The notes under the pieces: model-generated
Seen by the model: only the letters and a program-made list of their open reading frames with translations
Told to the model about the DNA's origin: nothing
Databases searched by the model: none
NCBI GenBank assembly: GCA_963744115.1
Contig: CAVUSI010000003.1
Span: forward strand, 1,240,001 to 1,304,000
Direction of reading: 5' to 3'
Length of the DNA: 64,000 nt
From: Chersky-267 sp963744115
GTDB taxonomy: Bacteria; Chloroflexota; Limnocylindria; Limnocylindrales; CSP1-4
Shown here: positions 59,559-64,000 of the stretch, piece after piece
How positions within the stretch are numbered: position 1 is the first letter of the stretch
How the letters are laid out: every line of letters starts with the position of its first letter
Made by a program: the position numbers and the translations under genes

Positions 59559-61276
59559 CCAACGAGGTCGATCCGATCGACGAGGCCACACTGGGGCGAC
59601 TCGTCCGCGACGTCGCCGACGACTGGAACCTGCCACCGCGGCGGTTGGACGCAGCGACGTGGCGGGACCGCGTCGCACCCAGCGACCACTCCCGCACGGG
59701 TCGCAGCCGGGGCCGGCTCGGTCGATGGGTCGGTGCCGGTGCGCTGGCGGTCGCCCTGACCGTCGGGCTGTCGCTCGTCGCCGTCTGGGTCTCGGCGCCG
59801 GATGGGCGGACCGGGATCGCCGCCGCCTCGCCGCGGTCGTCGTCGGCGAGCGCGAGCGCGACCTCGACCTCGGGACCGAGTGCGACCGCGTTCCCGAAGG
59901 TCCTGCTGAACGGCGATCTGCCGCGGCCGTCGAGTGTCCTGCTCCGGGTCGGCAGCGGATACGCGGTGGCGGACCTCGCGACGGGGTCGCTGGGTCCGCC
60001 GCTCGACGGCGCGACCGCCCTGAGCGAGGTGCGTCACCTCGCCGACGGGACCTACGCCTGCCTGTGCGTGACGATGGACGGCGACGTCAACGGGTCGCCG
60101 ACGCATGCCGTCGTGGACCTCCGCCGCTACGACGCCGATGGCGGCCTGACCGCGACGGTGGGGATCGGCGACTACACGGGCGGTCTCGATCCACGGCCGA
60201 GCGCGAGGATGGATCAGCCACCGAACGTCGATGTCGCCGTGAGGTATGCAGCCGATGGGTCCCTCGGGTACGTCGGCTGGAGCCTTCGGGACGGCGACCG
60301 CTGGAAGGGCGGGATCCTGATCGTCGACCTGGAGACCGGCGCGGTGACCGGACGAGTCGGCCTGCCGGATGTCTCGATCGGGCCGGACGATCAGCCGGTC
60401 AACGTGATGGCGGCCAAGGTGGCGGTCGGGCCCGACGGCGACGTCGCACTCGTGTCGCGGCCGACCTACTCGGTCGAGCATGCGTCCGGGGCGTACCACA
60501 GCGGTACCGAGCATTACCTGATGCCCGCGAGCGGCCGGTCCCAGCCGACGACCACGCCATTCGCCGTGGACCGCTCGTGCGCCGACGGCGAGGCGGACGC
60601 CGGCCTGACCGAGGGGCGGCTCGCCTGGTTCCTGTGCTGGGCGAGCGATGGGGGAGTGCTGACGGTCCGTCGGGTGCCCGAAGACGGCGGTGTCCTCCCG
60701 GACATCCAGGTCGACTCGACCGGTGAGGGCGGAACGTGGGCCGTCTCCGGATCGTCGATCTACCTCTGGACGCCGGCCAGCCGGACGATCGACCGGGTCG
60801 ACCTCGTGACGGGCGAGACGTCGTCGGGGAGCGCACCGCCGCCGACCGCGACCGACCGCTCCGGCCCCGACCCGATCGGTGCGCTCGGACGCTGGCTGGC
60901 ACCCTCGGCGTCGGCCAAGGTCTTCCTCGACCCCGGGATCGTCGTTGCACCCGGGACCGGCTCGGTCGTCTACGCCCTCGGGATCGGCACGGGAGATGCG
61001 GCTCAGCCGCGATCGACCGGCGTGTTCGTCTTCGACCGGCGCACCCTCGAGCCGCTGGGCCACTGGGCCCCGACCGCCGACTTCGTGTCGCTCGCCGTGA
61101 GCGCCGATGGACGCTTCGTCTACGCGGCCGGGGCATCGCAGGCGGGCATCGACATCCCGCAGGCGATGCACGGCGCATCGGTGACGGTCTACGACGCCAG
61201 CGACGGCTCCGTTCGGGCGATCGCGGGCCAGCTCGACCCCGTCGACGTCCAGTTCACGTCGCCGTACCTGCCCTGA
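59555..61276 (+). CDS. membrane protein with beta-propeller-like extracellular domain, putative anti-sigma factor
   Basis: A 573-residue single-pass protein. The cytoplasmic N-terminal 60 residues (LGRLVRDVADDWNLPPRRLDAATWRD) are followed by one helix (VGAGALAVALTVGLSLVAVWV, about 61-81), a Ser-rich spacer and a 450-residue beta-rich region with repeated short strands (GYAVADLATGSL, GILIVDLETGAV, GVFVFDRRTLEPL, VSADGRFVYAAG) typical of propellers. Coupling to the sigma gene by ATGA suggests it holds that sigma factor and senses something outside. No zinc-binding anti-sigma motif is present. Confidence 0.68.
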   Translation: MTNEVDPIDEATLGRLVRDVADDWNLPPRRLDAATWRDRVAPSDHSRTGRSRGRLGRWVGAGALAVALTVGLSLVAVWVSAPDGRTGIAAASPRSSSASASATSTSGPSATAFPKVLLNGDLPRPSSVLLRVGSGYAVADLATGSLGPPLDGATALSEVRHLADGTYACLCVTMDGDVNGSPTHAVVDLRRYDADGGLTATVGIGDYTGGLDPRPSARMDQPPNVDVAVRYAADGSLGYVGWSLRDGDRWKGGILIVDLETGAVTGRVGLPDVSIGPDDQPVNVMAAKVAVGPDGDVALVSRPTYSVEHASGAYHSGTEHYLMPASGRSQPTTTPFAVDRSCADGEADAGLTEGRLAWFLCWASDGGVLTVRRVPEDGGVLPDIQVDSTGEGGTWAVSGSSIYLWTPASRTIDRVDLVTGETSSGSAPPPTATDRSGPDPIGALGRWLAPSASAKVFLDPGIVVAPGTGSVVYALGIGTGDAAQPRSTGVFVFDRRTLEPLGHWAPTADFVSLAVSADGRFVYAAGASQAGIDIPQAMHGASVTVYDASDGSVRAIAGQLDPVDVQFTSPYLP

Positions 61277-61288
61277 CGCGAACGGCGC

Positions 61289-62245
61289 CTACGGGTAGGG
61301 CGAGGAGCTCGTCAGTCCCGTGGTGTCGACCGCTTCGAACATGTCGCCGGTGATCTGGCCGAGCCCGTGCAGGTTATCGTCGTTCCAGTGCGGGTCCGGC
61401 GCCCCGGTGACGTACCACGGCGAGCCGTTGTCCGCCAGGATCATCCCGTAGCGCTGGAGCGCGACGAGCACGACCCTGGCCTGGCCGCTGAATCCGCTGA
61501 GATCGACCGAGGCCTTGAGGCGGACGCGCAGGCCCATCGGCGGAAGGGCTGGATCGGCCCCATCGCCGGCGTCGTGGCGGGCCGGGTAGATGTGGGCGGA
61601 TCGCGTCGTCGGCGCGGTGAACCGGAGCGCGTGGGCGATGACCCCGGCCGCGACCTCGTCGTAGCGCGCCAGGCCGGGCAGGATCGGCAGACCGGCGGCA
61701 TCGGCGCTCGTCCAACCGTCGGGCCGGAGCCGGTTCAGCCGGAGGTTCCAGATGGCCCCGGAGCCCGCCGACCACCTGCCGCTCGCCGACTTGGACGCCG
61801 CGAACAGCTCGTACAGCTTGCAGGCGTCCTTGTCGACGATGAGGATGTGATGATCCGAGCCCGCCTCCCGCTTGACCTTGGCGGGGATCGGATACGGCCC
61901 CTTGTCCGACTCCGACTTGTACTGGAACGTCACGGTCTTCTTCGGCGTCAGGTGGTTCGCGATCGAGTAGGGGATCCCGTAGCCGCTGTAGGACCCGAAG
62001 TCGGGGTGCAACCCGTTACCGAGACCGATCGAGGCGATCAGCGTCGCCGAGTCGGCCCGGACCGGCAACTGGTCGACCCGGCGATTCCAGATGTTCGAAG
62101 CCGGGAAGATCGGACAGCCCGGGGCTCCCGGGAGTGACTTGGCGAGGGCTCCCTCGACCGTGCCGCCGAGGATCGCGACGACGGCAAGGCACAGCGCGAC
62201 CTTGACCTTCAGGGCGCCGCGCTGGCGGCCGTCGTGGACGCGCAT
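61289..62245 (-). CDS. secreted conserved protein of unknown function
   Basis: A 318-residue exported protein. The signal peptide (VKVALCLAVVAILGGTVEGALA, residues 14-35) is followed by a single domain with many conserved-looking stretches: FPASNIWNRRVDQLPV, HPDFGSYSGYGIPY, DKGPYPIPAKV, AGSGAIWNLRLNRLRPDGW, AAGLPILPGLARYDEV, HALRFTA and YGMILADNGSPWYVTG. The same pattern occurs in secreted proteins of many soil bacteria, but I know no function for it. TAGCAT lies 6 nt before the ATG. Confidence 0.8.
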   Translation of the reverse strand: MRVHDGRQRGALKVKVALCLAVVAILGGTVEGALAKSLPGAPGCPIFPASNIWNRRVDQLPVRADSATLIASIGLGNGLHPDFGSYSGYGIPYSIANHLTPKKTVTFQYKSESDKGPYPIPAKVKREAGSDHHILIVDKDACKLYELFAASKSASGRWSAGSGAIWNLRLNRLRPDGWTSADAAGLPILPGLARYDEVAAGVIAHALRFTAPTTRSAHIYPARHDAGDGADPALPPMGLRVRLKASVDLSGFSGQARVVLVALQRYGMILADNGSPWYVTGAPDPHWNDDNLHGLGQITGDMFEAVDTTGLTSSSPYP

Positions 62246-62251
62246 GTCCCG

Positions 62252-62257
62252 ATGCTA
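62252..62257 (-). promoter_or_regulatory. TAGCAT -10 element, leaderless type
   Basis: On the minus strand TAGCAT is 6 nt before the ATG at 62245. Confidence 0.45.
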
Positions 62258-62322
62258 GCGTCGGTCGCCTCGCCTCGCCCGCATCCGATGGTCCCGGTCG
62301 GTGCGAGCCGCCACCGGACCCG

Positions 62323-63342
62323 TCAGAACGCCTTGCGGTACGCCGCTGCTCGTTTGTCGACGCGGAACCCGACCTGCTCGTACAGACCCAGCGCCCCGGT
62401 CGGGTTCTCCGCGTCCACGCCGAGCGAGGCCGCCTCCATGCCTCGAGCGCGGAGCGCGTGGAGGGCGGCGACGATGAGCGCGCGCGCCACGCCACGGCGT
62501 CGCCAGGGCCGGCGGACGCTGACTCGCTCGAGCCAGCCGCGCTCGATGCCCTGGACCGCGTTCTCGGTCGGGAAGATGATCGGCAGGACCGAACCCGCCA
62601 CCTCGTCCCCGTCCCACGCCACCTGCCACAGGGACAGGTCGTTGTCGGGGTCGCCGAGCGTCCGGCGGACGTCGGCCTCGGTCATCTCGTGGGCGCCCCA
62701 GTGGTCCTGGAACGCCTCGGAATCGGCGGCCAGCACCCGTCGCGCGAGGTCGTCGGTGATCGGCCGGAGCTCGAGGCCTTCGGGCAGGGCGACGGTCGGC
62801 AGGTCGTCGAGATCCGGACGGAGCATCTCGAAGAACCAGCGGACGGGTTCGTAGCCGTCGTTGACGAGGAGGGCGACGGCCCCGGCGGCGGTCTCGACGG
62901 TCCATGAGCCGAGGGACGCCGGCCGCAGGTCACCGGCCTCGGTCTGCGCCGCGGCCCGGAGTCGCTGCCGATCCTGGCCCCAGCGAAGGAGCGCTCGCCC
63001 GATCCCTCGCCTCCGCCAGTCCGGATGGACCCAGCCGAAGGTCTCGAACATCCGGCTGCCGTCGCGGACCGAGAAGGTCGCGTGGGACGCCGCGACCACC
63101 CTGCCGTCGACCTCGGCGAGCAGCATGTCGCGGGACGGTTCGAAGTCGTTCAGATTGGCCAGCCAGTTGCGGGCGGCATCGAGCCCGTAGATCTCGTACG
63201 ACTCGTCCGCCACCTCGGCGGCGTTCATGACCTCGATGAGCGCGGGCAGGTCGACCTCGCCGCGGTACGGACGGAACGACAACCCGACGATCGACGGGGC
63301 GTCCGCGATCGCGACGAGCGGCGTCCGCGCGTCCCCGGTCAC
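62323..63342 (-). CDS. tandem GNAT-domain N-acetyltransferase
   Basis: A 339-residue protein with two GNAT folds, like mycothiol synthase-type double acetyltransferases. The first has acetyl-CoA motif WVHPDWRRRGIGRALL (residues about 100-115). The second has RVSVRRPWRRRGVARALI near 280-297, followed by LGVDAENPTGALGLYEQVGF. It transfers acetyl groups to an unknown amine, and the double domain suggests a small-molecule substrate. The GTG overlaps the rsgA stop (GTGA), so it is translated together with rsgA. Confidence 0.88.
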   Translation of the reverse strand: MTGDARTPLVAIADAPSIVGLSFRPYRGEVDLPALIEVMNAAEVADESYEIYGLDAARNWLANLNDFEPSRDMLLAEVDGRVVAASHATFSVRDGSRMFETFGWVHPDWRRRGIGRALLRWGQDRQRLRAAAQTEAGDLRPASLGSWTVETAAGAVALLVNDGYEPVRWFFEMLRPDLDDLPTVALPEGLELRPITDDLARRVLAADSEAFQDHWGAHEMTEADVRRTLGDPDNDLSLWQVAWDGDEVAGSVLPIIFPTENAVQGIERGWLERVSVRRPWRRRGVARALIVAALHALRARGMEAASLGVDAENPTGALGLYEQVGFRVDKRAAAYRKAF

Positions 63343-64000
63343 CGATCGTCTCCGTACTTCATCTTCATGTGTCGGCTCACCGCTGTGTGCATCATCCGGT
63401 ACTGGCGCCGTCGCTCGGCTCGCGCCCGTGGGTCGTTCTGGCCCTCGGCCCGCGCGACCTCGCGGTCGAGCTTCCGCCGATTGGCCAGCCGGGCCGGATC
63501 GAGCGAGCCGGCGGCGATCGCCCCCCGGACGGCGCAACCCGGTTCGCGGTCGTGCCGGCAGTCGTGGAAGCGACATCCGGCCGCGAGCTCGTCGATGTCC
63601 GAGAACGCGGCGTCGATGCCCCCGTCGTCGTCGGCCAGGCCGAGCTCGCGCATCCCCGGCGTGTCGAGGATGAGCCCGCGCCCGGGGACGTGCACGAGGT
63701 GGCGTCTCGTCGTGGTGTGACGGCCGCGGTCGTCGTCCTCGCGGATGACGCCGGTCCCCTCGACCTCGGCGCCGGCGAGCGCATTGAGCAGGGTCGACTT
63801 GCCCACCCCGGACGAACCGATGAGCGCGGCGGTCCGGCCGTCGCCGAACCGGGCAGCGAGCTCGGCGAGCCCGGTCCCGGTCGTCGCGCTGACCGCATGG
63901 ACGGGCGCTCCACCCGCGATCGGGGTCACGCTCGCGACCGCGGACTCCACATCCGACGCGAGGTCCGCCTTGTTCAGGACGAGGAGCGGCTGGGCGCCTG
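63339..64000 (-). CDS. rsgA: ribosome small-subunit-dependent GTPase A, 5' end outside the window
   Basis: The C-terminal 220 residues of RsgA (YjeQ). Reading from the window edge: guanine-specificity motif LNKAD, Walker A GSSGVGKSTL, HTTTRRH switch, LDTPGMRELG (the G3 motif that comes last in this circularly permuted GTPase) and the zinc knuckle CRFHDCRHDREPGC. RsgA checks 30S subunits late in assembly. The OB-fold N-terminus lies beyond base 64000. It is followed by the acetyltransferase in a GTGA overlap. Confidence 0.96.
   Translation of the reverse strand, partial: GAQPLLVLNKADLASDVESAVASVTPIAGGAPVHAVSATTGTGLAELAARFGDGRTAALIGSSGVGKSTLLNALAGAEVEGTGVIREDDDRGRHTTTRRHLVHVPGRGLILDTPGMRELGLADDDGGIDAAFSDIDELAAGCRFHDCRHDREPGCAVRGAIAAGSLDPARLANRRKLDREVARAEGQNDPRARAERRRQYRMMHTAVSRHMKMKYGDDR

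Noticed and set aside
1..64000. Mobile elements, CRISPR arrays, prophage or defence islands
   Set aside because: No transposase, integrase, phage structural gene, regularly spaced repeat or restriction/defence gene is visible. Composition and coding style appear uniform across the window.

Overview
The window is 64 kb of very GC-rich bacterial chromosome, coding almost wall to wall, with one tRNA and no insertion sequence, phage gene, CRISPR array or rRNA that I can see. The gene content suggests an aerobic, heterotrophic soil-type bacterium that also oxidises trace CO: a form I (active-site AYRCSFR) and a form II (AYRGAGR) molybdenum CO-dehydrogenase-type cluster lie side by side. Phylum is an inference only. 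The GC content, paired M16 peptidases, several sigma/anti-sigma pairs and many leaderless-looking promoters (a TANNNT hexamer 6-8 nt before the start codon) would fit a high-GC Chloroflexota lineage (Limnocylindria/Ellin6529 type) or an actinobacterium.

Layout. 1-9055: acyl-CoA metabolism (SDR, B12-binding mutase subunit, MeaB chaperone GTPase, 3-hydroxyacyl-CoA dehydrogenase, thiolase, aldehyde dehydrogenase), interrupted by a large hybrid histidine kinase on the other strand. The kinase and the aldehyde dehydrogenase each carry a one-base frameshift in a short G/C run. 9176-17915: small membrane protein, DoxX-Rieske fusion, MacB-like ABC exporter, tRNA-Lys(CTT), DsrE-like protein, lipoprotein, membrane HD-GYP protein with a His/Asp-rich tail, MFS exporter. 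18091-24603: LCP cell-wall ligase, apparently starting at CTG, then carAB behind two tandem PyrR-type RNA hairpins and a 23-codon leader ORF whose stop overlaps the carA start. 24593-41166: membrane proteins, a C39-like secreted protein, an ArsR-type regulator divergent from an M16 peptidase pair, a sigma/anti-sigma pair, SRAP, TPR-rhomboid, a two-component system, and two degenerate enzyme homologues (PfkB-like and MetE-like).

41278-58181 is the CO-dehydrogenase island. Form II genes come in the order S-L-M, followed by a molybdopterin-binding protein, MoxR ATPase, VWA protein, XdhC, a PLP decarboxylase and a fused nucleotidyltransferase-methyltransferase. Form I genes come in the order M-S-L behind a consensus-like promoter and structured leader, followed by an XdhC-YHS fusion and CoxG. 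The shared accessory genes probably insert and sulfurate the Mo-pterin cytosine dinucleotide cofactor for both enzymes and attach the form I enzyme to the membrane. 58293-64000: metallo-beta-lactamase fold hydrolase, a second sigma/anti-sigma pair, a secreted conserved protein, a double GNAT acetyltransferase, and the 3' part of rsgA running off the window.

The observations I find most worth following are the PyrR/leader-peptide control of carAB, the nucleotidyltransferase-methyltransferase fusion inside the cox island, the leaderless-promoter pattern including a five-codon leaderless ORF coupled to xdhC, and the apparently non-canonical starts of the LCP and sigma-factor genes.
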